DNA of 64,000 nucleotides from Treponema_C sp050320395 (GTDB lineage Bacteria > Spirochaetota > Spirochaetia > Treponematales > Treponemataceae), in contig NZ_CP144459.1 in assembly GCF_050320395.1 (NCBI RefSeq), positions 1 through 64,000 of the forward strand, given 5' to 3'. Under the pieces are notes generated by a model that was not told the DNA's origin, searched no databases, and worked only from the letters and a program-made list of their open reading frames with translations. How positions within the stretch are numbered: the stretch's first letter is position 1; every line of letters begins with the position of its first letter. Below, piece by piece: positions 1 through 8,120 of this stretch. A program made the position numbers and the translations under genes.

Positions 1-425
1 TGGTAGTATTTTTTGCCTTCTTTTTCGACATAGGCTTCAAGCCATACCGAAAGAGCGTTTACGCAGGACACTCCTACGCCGTGCAAACCGCCTGAAACCT
101 TGTACGAGCCCTTGTCGAATTTACCGCCTGCATGAAGACGGGTTAATACCAATTCCAGTGCGCTGATACCCTCGGTGGGGTGAATATCGACCGGAATACC
201 GCGTCCGTTATCTTCAACGCGTACAATATCGTCCGGTTCGAGAACGATTGTAATGCGGTCGCATTGGCCGGCCATCGCTTCGTCTATGGAGTTATCCACA
301 ACCTCATACACCAAGTGATGAAGTCCGTCCGGACCGGTAGAACCGATGTACATACCCGGTCTTTTTCGAACCGCTTCAAGGCCCTTTAATACTTGAATAT
401 TTTGTGCCGAATAGCTTGCGCTCAT
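1..425 (-). CDS. gyrB: DNA gyrase subunit B, 5' end only
   Basis: Reading the minus strand from the ATG at 423-425 gives MSASYSAQNIQVLKGLEAVR and continues open to the window edge, about 141 codons. The GHKL ATPase fold of type II topoisomerases is recognisable: the N-box DNSIDEAMAGQ, the Mg/ATP motif DNGRGIP and the GGLHGVG loop. GyrB provides ATPase and part of the DNA gate for negative supercoiling in the GyrA2B2 complex. The gene is cut by the window start, so the TOPRIM part is not visible. It diverges from dnaA, a common arrangement near spirochaete origins. An AAGGA ribosome site lies just before the ATG. Identity is very secure. Confidence 0.96.
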   Translation of the reverse strand, partial: MSASYSAQNIQVLKGLEAVRKRPGMYIGSTGPDGLHHLVYEVVDNSIDEAMAGQCDRITIVLEPDDIVRVEDNGRGIPVDIHPTEGISALELVLTRLHAGGKFDKGSYKVSGGLHGVGVSCVNALSVWLEAYVEKEGKKYY

Positions 426-516
426 GAAAAATCCTTAAAAAACAGGTATAAATATGTTTTTTTTCATTATATATGTATTGCGGAAAAAAGTAAAGGCGGG
501 TTATAATGGACTGCTT
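426..516. promoter_or_regulatory. Divergent gyrB/dnaA promoter region
   Basis: For dnaA (plus) a TTGCGG box at 478-483 and a TATAAT at 502-507 are 18 bases apart; the -10 ends 9 bases before the dnaA ATG at 517, so the 5' leader would be only a few bases. For gyrB (minus) TTTACT, a 17-base spacer and TATAAT can be read from about 495 down to about 466, leaving a leader of roughly 35 bases with an AAGGA ribosome site. Boxes were found by eye; no mapped start sites are known here. Confidence 0.6.
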
Positions 517-1980
517 ATGAGTACATGGGATTATTCGGCATTTTGGACGGAAGCGGTTTCTCAAATACGCGAAGAAGCGAATTCCGATAAAAAAATCGGA
601 GAATTCGATATGTGGTTTTCCCCCATTCAATACGAAAGTTCAAAGGAAGGAATTATAACGGCAGCCGCGCCGTCAAATTTTTTAAAAGACAATTTTATTT
701 CACGCGGTTTTGCACAAAAACTCACTCAAAAAATATTCGAATTGTCGGGCAAAAATATAAAACTTGAATTTGTCATAAAAACCCCCGTTCTTTCGGAAAA
801 AAAAGGTGAGCAATTCGAACATACACGGGAAAATATACAAAAAGATTCGGTTACGGCATCTTCTCCAACAAAAAAAAGCAGGAACGAATCGGCCGAAGTT
901 CAAAATATAAATCAACCTGTAAAAAAACACCCCGACCTTCGTGAAGATTATACATTCGATACCTTTGTTATGGGAGAAAACAACTCTTTTGCATATAATG
1001 CGGCTGTCGGTATTTCAAAAAATCCGGGACGCGCATATAATCCCGTTTTAATTTACGGCGGCGTCGGTTTGGGAAAAACTCACTTAATACAGGCTATAGG
1101 AAATGCCCTGTACGAAAAAGGCGGGTCAAAAGTTATTTATATTACGGCGGAAAATTTTACAAATGAGTTTATACAATCTCTTAACAATAAAACGCCGCAA
1201 AAGTTTAAATCAAAATACAGAACGGCCGACGTACTTCTTATAGATGATATTCACTTTTTACAAAATAAAGAAGGAACGCAGGAAGAACTTTTTTTTACCT
1301 TCGATGCCTTATACAATTCATTTAAACAGATTGTATTTACCTGCGACCGTCCCGTATCGGAGCTTAAAAATCTGACTGACCGCTTAAAATCCCGTTTTGA
1401 GCGCGGTTTAAATGTCGATTTACAGCCTCCAAAATACGAAGTGCGGCGGGCTATTTTGGAAAAAAAACTCGAACACATACGAACCGTTATGAGTGAAAAG
1501 GTTATATCGCTGATTCCCGATGAAGTAATAGATTTAATTGCAAAAAACGTCGAAACAAACGTGAGAGATTTGGAATCCTGTTTAACCAAAATTATCGCCT
1601 ATGCGGAATTGGTACAAAATAAAATAACCTTGGACATAGCTCAGCAGCAGCTGCGCGATAAATTTTCGGCCGCACAGCCGGGAAACATAAGTATCGATAT
1701 AATACAGCGGGTTGTAGCGGACGACTTTAATATATCTCTTGCCGATATACGTGGAAAAAAACGTACAAAAAACGTTACCCTTCCCAGACAAATCGCAATG
1801 TACATAGCTCAGGAAATAACCGAATTTTCAACAACGGAGCTGGGAATGGAATTCGGCGGAAAAAATCATACAACCGTTATGTATTCATGCCAAAAAATAA
1901 GAGATGCGATTTTAAACGATTCAAAATTGGATTCAAAAATTCAATACCTTATAAAAAATATTAAAGATTACAAAAAATAA
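517..1980 (+). CDS. dnaA: Chromosomal replication initiator protein DnaA
   Basis: DnaA binds DnaA boxes at oriC, unwinds the origin and recruits the helicase. The 487-residue product has an N-terminal domain I, a Lys/Ser/Asn-rich linker (about 90-150), the AAA+ core with Walker A GGVGLGKTH near residues 181-189 and Walker B LLIDDIHFL near 240, and the C-terminal DNA-binding domain with the DnaA signature GGKNHTTVMYS. The reading frame is open further upstream (to 454), but the ATG at 517 is chosen because MSTWDYSAFW is the natural N terminus and the predicted -10 box lies at 502-507. No good Shine-Dalgarno sequence precedes it. It is followed by oriC and dnaN. Confidence 0.97.
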   Translation: MSTWDYSAFWTEAVSQIREEANSDKKIGEFDMWFSPIQYESSKEGIITAAAPSNFLKDNFISRGFAQKLTQKIFELSGKNIKLEFVIKTPVLSEKKGEQFEHTRENIQKDSVTASSPTKKSRNESAEVQNINQPVKKHPDLREDYTFDTFVMGENNSFAYNAAVGISKNPGRAYNPVLIYGGVGLGKTHLIQAIGNALYEKGGSKVIYITAENFTNEFIQSLNNKTPQKFKSKYRTADVLLIDDIHFLQNKEGTQEELFFTFDALYNSFKQIVFTCDRPVSELKNLTDRLKSRFERGLNVDLQPPKYEVRRAILEKKLEHIRTVMSEKVISLIPDEVIDLIAKNVETNVRDLESCLTKIIAYAELVQNKITLDIAQQQLRDKFSAAQPGNISIDIIQRVVADDFNISLADIRGKKRTKNVTLPRQIAMYIAQEITEFSTTELGMEFGGKNHTTVMYSCQKIRDAILNDSKLDSKIQYLIKNIKDYKK

Positions 1981-2190
1981 GATACACAAGTTGTGTAAAA
2001 TATGCTATTATGTTGTGTATAAACGGGTATAAAACCGCAAAACGGTTAATATGTGGATAATTTTGTAAAGAAAGCGCCTATTTATTAAACGCCCAATTCT
2101 TTATAAAATAAATAAATATATCAAATATCCACTTATACACAAGCCCTATTATTATTACTATTATTATATTAATATATAATAATAAAGCGG
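1981..2190. other. oriC: Chromosomal origin of replication (oriC)
   Basis: The 217-base gap between dnaA and dnaN carries three exact DnaA boxes (TTATMCACA): 2014-2022 (minus orientation), 2052-2060 (minus, perfect TTATCCACA) and 2133-2141 (plus, TTATACACA), plus degenerate boxes at 1992-2000 and 2125-2133. Right of the last box come a short GC spacer (2142-2145) and a triplet array that continues into a run of almost pure A/T up to 2185, the likely unwinding element. Position between dnaA and dnaN, box density and AT-rich stretch together make this the best origin candidate; a GC-skew switch could not be computed here. Confidence 0.85.
2146..2166 (-). other. DnaA-trio array in the unwinding element
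   Basis: The plus strand reads CTA TTA TTA TTA CTA TTA TTA, so the minus strand read 3' to 5' is GAT AAT AAT AAT GAT AAT AAT: seven consecutive triplets fitting the 3'-[G/A]A[T/A] DnaA-trio rule, in phase and directly after DnaA box 2133-2141 and a GC-rich spacer. In Bacillus subtilis this order (box, GC cluster, trios) lets DnaA oligomers load on single strand. Function here is inferred from the arrangement. Confidence 0.75.
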
Positions 2191-2197
2191 AGGACTT

Positions 2198-3301
2198 ATG
2201 AAATTCACATTCGACAGAGACGCCGTACTGAAAGAAATAGGTGTTGCACAGGAAATCATCTCGACAAAAAACGCTCTTTCCATACTTTCAAACGTGTTGT
2301 TTATAGCGGAGCATAACAGTTTAACTATAAAGGCAACGGATATAAAAGTTAATTTCGAAACAAAGATACCGGTTGAAGTTGAAGAAGAAGGAACTACAAC
2401 GGTTTTTTGCGATAAATTTATCAGTATATTGAATACCCTCCCGTCCGGGGATGTTGAATTTTCACAAAAAGACATAAACGTCGTTATTAAGCCCATAACA
2501 AAAAAAGTCCGTTTCCAGCTTAAAAGTATGGCAAGCGATAAATTTCCCGAAATAGCTCCCGAGCAAAATATCCCCTGGTTTGAAGTTCCCGCTGCGGAAT
2601 TTAAAAACATGATTACTCAAACCATATTTGCCGTTTCCGATGATGAAACCCGTTATTTTATGAACGGCGTATTTTTCGAAAAAAAAGAAGAAAATCTTAT
2701 TATGGTTGCTACCGACGGGCGCCGTCTTGCCTATGTTGCAAAGCCCCTGTGTGCGGGTGTTGCCGATTTTGAGAGTGCAATCGTTCCTCCGAAAGTTTTA
2801 AATATAATTCTTAAAAGACTTCCTTCCGAAGGTAATATTTCAATGTCGATTTTAAATAAGATGATTTATTTTAAATTCGGCAATTACCATTTTTCGTCCG
2901 TTTTGATTGACGGTCAGTTTCCGAATTATCAGCGCGTTATTCCCGAAACTCAGGAAAAACATTTTCAAATACACCGAAGAGATTTGCTCGATGCTCTTAA
3001 GCGCGTAGGTCTTTTGGTTGAGCAAAAATCGAGGCGCGTCTTTTTTGAATTGAGCGACGGAATGCTTACCATCAATGCTCAGGAATCCGAAATAGGAACG
3101 GCAAAAGAAGAGCTTCCCTGCCGCTATGCGGGTGAAGAAATTACGATTGCGTTAAATTATCTTTACGTTGAAGAGCCGATGAAGGTTATAGATACCGAAT
3201 ATATTACGTTTGAATTTACCGAGTATATGAAGGCTATTACAATGAAGCCCGAACCGGCTCAGGACTTTTTCCATATCATTATGCCTATGCAGATGGAGTA
3301 A
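2198..3301 (+). CDS. dnaN: DNA polymerase III beta clamp
   Basis: The 367-residue product has the usual length of bacterial sliding clamps and the expected N terminus MKFTFDRDAVLKEI, with three repeated clamp domains and the conserved FPNYQRVIP stretch near residue 246. The clamp dimer encircles DNA and tethers Pol III and repair enzymes. The ATG at 2198 has a strong GCGGAGG ribosome site at 2186-2192, in contrast to dnaA. The stop codon is two bases before the GTG of recF, so dnaN-recF-DUF721 form one operon. Confidence 0.97.
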   Translation: MKFTFDRDAVLKEIGVAQEIISTKNALSILSNVLFIAEHNSLTIKATDIKVNFETKIPVEVEEEGTTTVFCDKFISILNTLPSGDVEFSQKDINVVIKPITKKVRFQLKSMASDKFPEIAPEQNIPWFEVPAAEFKNMITQTIFAVSDDETRYFMNGVFFEKKEENLIMVATDGRRLAYVAKPLCAGVADFESAIVPPKVLNIILKRLPSEGNISMSILNKMIYFKFGNYHFSSVLIDGQFPNYQRVIPETQEKHFQIHRRDLLDALKRVGLLVEQKSRRVFFELSDGMLTINAQESEIGTAKEELPCRYAGEEITIALNYLYVEEPMKVIDTEYITFEFTEYMKAITMKPEPAQDFFHIIMPMQME

Positions 3302-3303
3302 GC

Positions 3304-4407
3304 GTGCCTTTTTTGTCGCTGTATACCTCGGGATTCCGTAATTTAAAAGAAGGTCAAACCGACCTTTTGGCTCCCGAGGTTTTTTTTGTCGGAGAAAACG
3401 GACAGGGAAAAACGAATTTGCTGGAAACCCTGTACACGGCTTCTTACGGTTCGTCTTTTCGTACAAAAAGCGATGCGGAAATTATACAAAAAGGCGGGGA
3501 TTTTTACGCGATACGGGCTTTTTACCGTGACGAAACGGGAAAAGCCGATACCGTAGCCATTCAGTATGAAAAATCAATCGGCAAAAAAAAAATATTAAAA
3601 AACGGAAAAGTTTTAACCGACCGTAAAGATTTAATACAAACAATACCCTGTGTGCTTTTTTGTCATGACGACTTGGATTTTGCCGTCGGAGAACCCGAAC
3701 GGCGCCGGTTTTTTATAGATCAGTCTTTATCGATGTACGATATTTTATATGTCGATGTTTTAAGAAAATACAAAAAAGTTTTAAAAAGCCGCAATACGGT
3801 TTTACGCGATGAAAGGGGAACGGGCATATCGTCTTATACCGATATGCTTGACATCTACGATATTGAACTTACCGAACACGGGCGCGAAATGGTAAAAAAA
3901 AGACGGGACGCCCTGCATAATTTTAACCGTATTTTCACGCCCCTGTATGAAGAAGTAACGGGCATAAAAAACGTTTCTCTTGCATACGATTCTTCGTGGA
4001 AGGATAAAAAAAGCGAAGAGGTGCTTGCTCTTTTAAAAGAAAAAAGGGCAAGCGATGTGCTTATGAAAACAACCTTAAGCGGACCTCATCGCGACCGTAT
4101 CCGGTTTGTAAAATCGGGAGAACCTTTTATTCCCACCGCTTCTACCGGACAAAGACGTCTTGCGGCAATATTACTGCGCGTATGTCAGGCGGTTTTATAT
4201 ACGGAAATAACCTCAAAAAAGCCGGTTTTGCTTATGGACGATGTGCTTTTGGAATTGGATCCGGCAAAACGTGAAAAAATAACAAGTCTCCTTCCTTCTT
4301 ATGACCAGCTTTTTTGTACCTTTTTACCTGAAGAACCCTACAGCCGTTATATGAAAAGCGGTACCAAAGTGTATGAGGTACGCGAAGGAGAGGTATATGG
4401 GCAGTGA
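3304..4407 (+). CDS. recF: DNA replication and repair protein RecF
   Basis: RecF is an SMC-like ABC ATPase that loads RecA at gaps with RecO and RecR, both encoded in this window. The 367 residues show Walker A GENGQGKTN at 30-38, the signature LSGPHRD in the C-terminal third and Walker B PVLLMDDVLLELD. The start is GTG at 3304, two bases after the dnaN stop. The 3' end overlaps the next gene by 11 bases, suggesting translational coupling. Length and motifs are normal. Confidence 0.96.
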   Translation: MPFLSLYTSGFRNLKEGQTDLLAPEVFFVGENGQGKTNLLETLYTASYGSSFRTKSDAEIIQKGGDFYAIRAFYRDETGKADTVAIQYEKSIGKKKILKNGKVLTDRKDLIQTIPCVLFCHDDLDFAVGEPERRRFFIDQSLSMYDILYVDVLRKYKKVLKSRNTVLRDERGTGISSYTDMLDIYDIELTEHGREMVKKRRDALHNFNRIFTPLYEEVTGIKNVSLAYDSSWKDKKSEEVLALLKEKRASDVLMKTTLSGPHRDRIRFVKSGEPFIPTASTGQRRLAAILLRVCQAVLYTEITSKKPVLLMDDVLLELDPAKREKITSLLPSYDQLFCTFLPEEPYSRYMKSGTKVYEVREGEVYGQ

Positions 4408-4816
4408 AGATTTTTCCGTACAAAGTGCGGGTGATGTGCTTAATAATCTTTTTTCCGATGTTTTGTCTTTTTCCGGAACCGAAGGCGGTTCTTTGGAAAA
4501 AGGATGGAAAAAGGTGCTTTTATCCGTCCGCGGTTACGGGGAAGAGCGCGACATAGGTGAAAAACTTGCCGCCCACAGCCGCATTATCGATTTAAAAAAC
4601 GATGTGCTTTTTTTGGAAACCGATCATTCGGGATGGATTCAGCTTTTCGGCTTATACAAAAAACGCATACTTGCAGCCCTCAAAAAAGAATTTCCCGAAC
4701 TTAAAATTAACGGTTTTTCCTTTACTTTGAAAAAGTCAAAACAGGCTTCAAGCGGCGAATTGCGCAATATTACGGTTGAAGAAAAGGAACGCTGGCTCGA
4801 AGAACGGGGAGTGTAA
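4397..4816 (+). CDS. DUF721 protein, DciA-type helicase loader candidate
   Basis: The 139-residue product ends in a DUF721 domain: the pattern LAAHSRIIDLKNDVLFLETD followed by SGWIQLFGLYKKRILAALKK matches the family core of a strand, a Trp and a helix. DUF721 proteins include DciA, which assists loading of DnaB helicase in bacteria that lack DnaC/DnaI; that role fits the place after recF but is inferred. The ATG at 4397 has GGAGAGG upstream and lies inside the recF end. In Treponema pallidum a protein of this type also follows recF. Confidence 0.75.
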   Translation: MGSEDFSVQSAGDVLNNLFSDVLSFSGTEGGSLEKGWKKVLLSVRGYGEERDIGEKLAAHSRIIDLKNDVLFLETDHSGWIQLFGLYKKRILAALKKEFPELKINGFSFTLKKSKQASSGELRNITVEEKERWLEERGV

Positions 4817-4858
4817 ATAAGTTTATAGATTCATAAAATGTTTTTATGGAGGAGTAAC

Positions 4859-5839
4859 ATGATAAAAAAGAGAGCGTTTTTTTTATCGGTGTTGTTTGTT
4901 TTTTTTGTATCCTTTTTTGCTGCAGCGGATAATACGGAAGTGTCGGAACAGAGCCGGGATGAATTCTTTTATGTGCCCGATATGCAAGAAATGAGTTTTT
5001 TTATTGAGTCGAGGTATTTTTTGCAAAAAGCGGAAAAAGGAGAAAAGTCGCTTTCCGACATAGAATTTAAAAATATGTATTCCAAACGGATAGGGCAAAA
5101 TTTTTTTTCGAGTATGTTGTATGAGAATTTTTTCAGAACAACCGAAAACGAAGCGGTTAAAAAACAGCTTAAAACCTATCTGGAAAAAGAAAAGATAGAA
5201 ACCGACTATGCAAAAACGCTTTTAAAAAAGCTTGATTCCGAAAAAAAAGTCTATGAACAAAACGGTAAAAAACGTGTTCGGTATTCATATAAAAATGAAG
5301 AATTTGATGAAAACATAAATCTGTTTGATTTTGCGGAAGTACATCCCTTTAAAGATGAATTCGGAATGCTTTTATTTAAAAATGATTGGGATATACTCAC
5401 CTATAATCCGGGAGGCGGAAAAGAAAAAGAAAATAAAAAAGATGTTTTTTTAATTTATGGAGGCGGAACCAATTCCATATCAATACAGATAAAAGAGCAT
5501 GAAAATATTGTAACTGAAGATGATTTACAAAAAGTTTTTATGAACAATCTTTATGAAAAAAAATATCCCGATACCTGGTATTTTACGGAATTGGACAAAA
5601 CAGGCGTACTGGAAACGTGCGGGGTTGATCGTTATTTTGTCGGCTGGGGAAGAGGCCCCGATATAATTCCGGAAATAGACTGCGGCACCTTCAATGCCTT
5701 TTTATACAGTAAAACGACACAAAAGGTATTTTCAGTCAGTTTTTTTATGAATTTTTCACAAATAAATATGAATTATGACATCAGAGACCGCTTATTCGAC
5801 TATGTAAGATTTTTTACCCTGTTTTGTTTTTGTGACTGA
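4859..5839 (+). CDS. Exported protein of unknown function
   Basis: The 326-residue product starts with a classical signal peptide (MIKKRAFF, then a Phe/Val-rich hydrophobic core, cleavage probably after FFAAA). The mature part is charged and Lys/Glu/Asp-rich up to about residue 115 and more structured afterwards (GGGTNSISIQIKEHENI). No catalytic motif is visible. The ATG at 4859 has GGAGGAG at 4848-4854; the longer frame from 4838 would bury the signal peptide. It lies 42 bases after the DUF721 gene and ends before the TetR promoter. I do not recognise the family; a periplasmic or surface treponemal protein is likely. Confidence 0.75.
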   Translation: MIKKRAFFLSVLFVFFVSFFAAADNTEVSEQSRDEFFYVPDMQEMSFFIESRYFLQKAEKGEKSLSDIEFKNMYSKRIGQNFFSSMLYENFFRTTENEAVKKQLKTYLEKEKIETDYAKTLLKKLDSEKKVYEQNGKKRVRYSYKNEEFDENINLFDFAEVHPFKDEFGMLLFKNDWDILTYNPGGGKEKENKKDVFLIYGGGTNSISIQIKEHENIVTEDDLQKVFMNNLYEKKYPDTWYFTELDKTGVLETCGVDRYFVGWGRGPDIIPEIDCGTFNAFLYSKTTQKVFSVSFFMNFSQINMNYDIRDRLFDYVRFFTLFCFCD

Positions 5840-5879
5840 TTTACCGCTTAAATAAAAAGAGTGTAAAAATTTTTTATAC

Positions 5880-5927
5880 TTGACTCTTTTTTTTGATTTA
5901 TGTATTATCTGAAATAACACTGTTATT
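5880..5927 (+). promoter_or_regulatory. Promoter and operator of the TetR-MATE operon
   Basis: TTGACT at 5880-5885, a 17-base spacer and TATTAT at 5903-5908 form a good sigma70 promoter. Five bases downstream, over the expected start point, lies the perfect 15-base inverted repeat AATAACA-C-TGTTATT at 5913-5927. An operator covering +1 is typical of autorepressing TetR regulators. This also shows that an in-frame TTG at 5893, inside the promoter, is not the tetR start. Confidence 0.78.
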
Positions 5928-5961
5928 AAAACATATCAGTGATATTATACCGGAAAAACGC

Positions 5962-6615
5962 ATGAATGATAAGGTTTTGGTAGATACGCAAAGCTTAAAC
6001 ACCGAAGCAAAAATTCTTTTTGCCGCAAAACGCGAATTTTTGGACAAGGGTTTTTCAGGCACCAGTGTAAGAACTATTGCCGAAAAAGCGGGTCTTACGA
6101 CCGGCGCTTTGTACAATAAATTCAAAGATAAGGACAGTATATTCGCCGCTCTTATAGGAAACGTTTTTAATGAATTTTTAAGCCTTTTAAAACAAACTCA
6201 CACCGATTCTTCCGACGACGGATTTTACAGTATAAAAACAACCGATATTTCATTTATTACGGAAGTTTCCCGCCGGCGGTTTATACGGATGCTTGATTTT
6301 TTTTACGATAACTACGATGAAATGCGATTGGTTATTTGCAATTCAAAGGGGAGTTCTTATGAAAATGCCTTCGATGAAGTAATTGAACTTATGGAAGCCG
6401 AAACGATCCGCTGGCTTAAAAAAGACGGTATAAACGTATCCCGCAGAACCGAATTTTTTATTCATGTAACGGTTTCCTCTCATTTTGAAAATATGAAAGA
6501 AATTTTTTATCATAATCTTGAAAAATCCGAAGCCCTGGACTATGTGCTTGATTTTAATGCCTATCACTGCGGCGGCTGGAAACAATATTGGATGGAACAA
6601 ATAAATGGAAAATAA
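5962..6615 (+). CDS. TetR/AcrR family transcriptional repressor
   Basis: The 217-residue protein has an N-terminal TetR helix-turn-helix: AKREFLDKGFSGTSVRTIAEKAG then TTGALYNKFKDKDSIFAAL, at about residues 21-70. The C-terminal ligand domain is variable and hydrophobic, as usual. The ATG at 5962 is chosen because it follows the promoter/operator; no strong ribosome site is visible. The stop overlaps the start of the MATE gene, so the two are co-transcribed and the regulator most likely represses its own operon until a drug-like ligand binds. Ligand unknown. Confidence 0.88.
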   Translation: MNDKVLVDTQSLNTEAKILFAAKREFLDKGFSGTSVRTIAEKAGLTTGALYNKFKDKDSIFAALIGNVFNEFLSLLKQTHTDSSDDGFYSIKTTDISFITEVSRRRFIRMLDFFYDNYDEMRLVICNSKGSSYENAFDEVIELMEAETIRWLKKDGINVSRRTEFFIHVTVSSHFENMKEIFYHNLEKSEALDYVLDFNAYHCGGWKQYWMEQINGK

Positions 6616-7978
6616 AGAACAAAAAGAGTTTATTTTAAAGGGCAATTTGTGGAAGGTTATCTTTGATCTTTCATGGCCGGCAGTTCTTGCAATGATTTTA
6701 TTGGGAGCAAACAACGTACTGGACGGAATCTTCGTCGGCCGCCTTGTCGGAGAAAACGGTTTGGCAGGAATTTCCGTCGCCCTGCCTCCCGTTATTGTTA
6801 TTATCGGGTTGGGTATTCTTATCGGTTCGGGTGCGGGAAATCTCTTAAGCATTGCAATCGGAGCGGAAGATACAAATGTGCAAAAAAACATTCTCGGCAA
6901 TGTTACGTTTTTAACCCTTGCAGTCAGTGCGGCCGTTATGATACCGGGTTTGCTTTTTTCAAAACAAACCCTCTTTGTAACGGGCGGCCGGGGAGAAGCT
7001 CTTAGACTCGGTGCCGATTATTATACAACCCTTTTATGGGCGGCTCCGATATATATTTATGCTATTGCTTTGAATAATCTTATCCGCTCGGAAGGAAAAA
7101 TAAAAACCGCGGCTCTTATTATGGGAATCAGTTTGGTTGTAAACGGTTTTTCAAACTATGTACTCATGGTGATTTTTAATTTCGGTATAAGGGGAGCCGC
7201 GATAGGAACAAATATCGGTATGGCGGTACAAGCGGTGATTGCGGTTTTATACTTTATAAAAAAAGAAAAGGCGGCCCCTTCTTCCGTATTCAATATCAAA
7301 TGTAACGCGGATATTATCGGTAAAATCGTTTCAATGGGCTTGGCCGGTTTTATTATGCAGTTTATGGGAACTATTCAAATGCTTTTGGTATTGAATGTGC
7401 TTCGCCGTTACGGCTCGTCCGCAGATATTGCGTTTTACGGGGTAGTTACCCGTCTTTTTTCTTTTATAATACAGCCCATAGGCGGTTTTATGTTTGCCCT
7501 CTCTCCGGTTATCGGTATAAACTTCGGTGCGGATAATCCCGGACGCATCATTTCGGCTTTTAAGCGGTTTTTATTTTCTTCCCTTATGTTGATAGCACCG
7601 CTTTGGATTTTAATGCTCTTTTTTCCCGAAGCGACCGTGTCGTTGATGATTGAAAATCCCGGCTTAAGCGCGGAAAACATACTGCATTTTAGAATCTATA
7701 TGGCGCTTTTACCGGTTATGCCCCTTGTTTTTTTGGCTCTTGCATTTTTCCCCGCAATCAATAAGGGGAAAATAAGCTCGGTACTCGGTATTTTGCAGCA
7801 GATTGTATTTTACATCCCCGTAATGCTCATACTGCCCGCCTTTATCGGTGTCGGCGGCGTGTACTGCGGAACCTTTCTCATTGAAGTTTTAAGCGGCGTT
7901 CCCGTATTGATTTTGCTTGTCAGAGAATTCCGTCTTTTGCGGACGGGCGTTACAAAATGGAAGCTGCCTGAAGATTGA
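6605..7978 (+). CDS. MATE family multidrug/toxin efflux transporter
   Basis: The 457-residue protein has about 12 hydrophobic segments and the MATE signatures of the DinF/NorM group: an early NVLDGIFVGRLVGENGLAGI stretch and the repeated second half. MATE proteins export cationic compounds using Na+ or H+. The ATG at 6605 lies inside the end of tetR (11-base overlap), so translation is coupled. A second MATE gene with its own TetR neighbour is at 46022. Substrate is not predictable. Confidence 0.92.
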   Translation: MENKEQKEFILKGNLWKVIFDLSWPAVLAMILLGANNVLDGIFVGRLVGENGLAGISVALPPVIVIIGLGILIGSGAGNLLSIAIGAEDTNVQKNILGNVTFLTLAVSAAVMIPGLLFSKQTLFVTGGRGEALRLGADYYTTLLWAAPIYIYAIALNNLIRSEGKIKTAALIMGISLVVNGFSNYVLMVIFNFGIRGAAIGTNIGMAVQAVIAVLYFIKKEKAAPSSVFNIKCNADIIGKIVSMGLAGFIMQFMGTIQMLLVLNVLRRYGSSADIAFYGVVTRLFSFIIQPIGGFMFALSPVIGINFGADNPGRIISAFKRFLFSSLMLIAPLWILMLFFPEATVSLMIENPGLSAENILHFRIYMALLPVMPLVFLALAFFPAINKGKISSVLGILQQIVFYIPVMLILPAFIGVGGVYCGTFLIEVLSGVPVLILLVREFRLLRTGVTKWKLPED

Positions 7979-8120
7979 GTTTCGTGTCACATTTTTGACA
8001 GGGCTTCACGGACCTTCGTGTTATCGATAAATGAGGTGAACCGTATTATTTTTGTTAGTTAAATAAAACATGGAAGATATTATCCGTTCTCCATTACAAA
8101 TTATTTAATAGGAGGTGTCT

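Noticed and set aside
454..516. In-frame N-terminal extension of dnaA from 454
   Set aside because: It would include the promoter boxes, and the family N terminus begins at 517.
5893..5961. TTG start extending the first TetR gene
   Set aside because: The codon lies between -35 and -10 boxes and would place the operator in coding sequence.
7979..8120. Possible promoter/terminator between MATE and the ABC pair
   Set aside because: A TTGACA (7995) exists but no acceptable -10 at the right distance; small CACG/CGTG hairpin without T-run.
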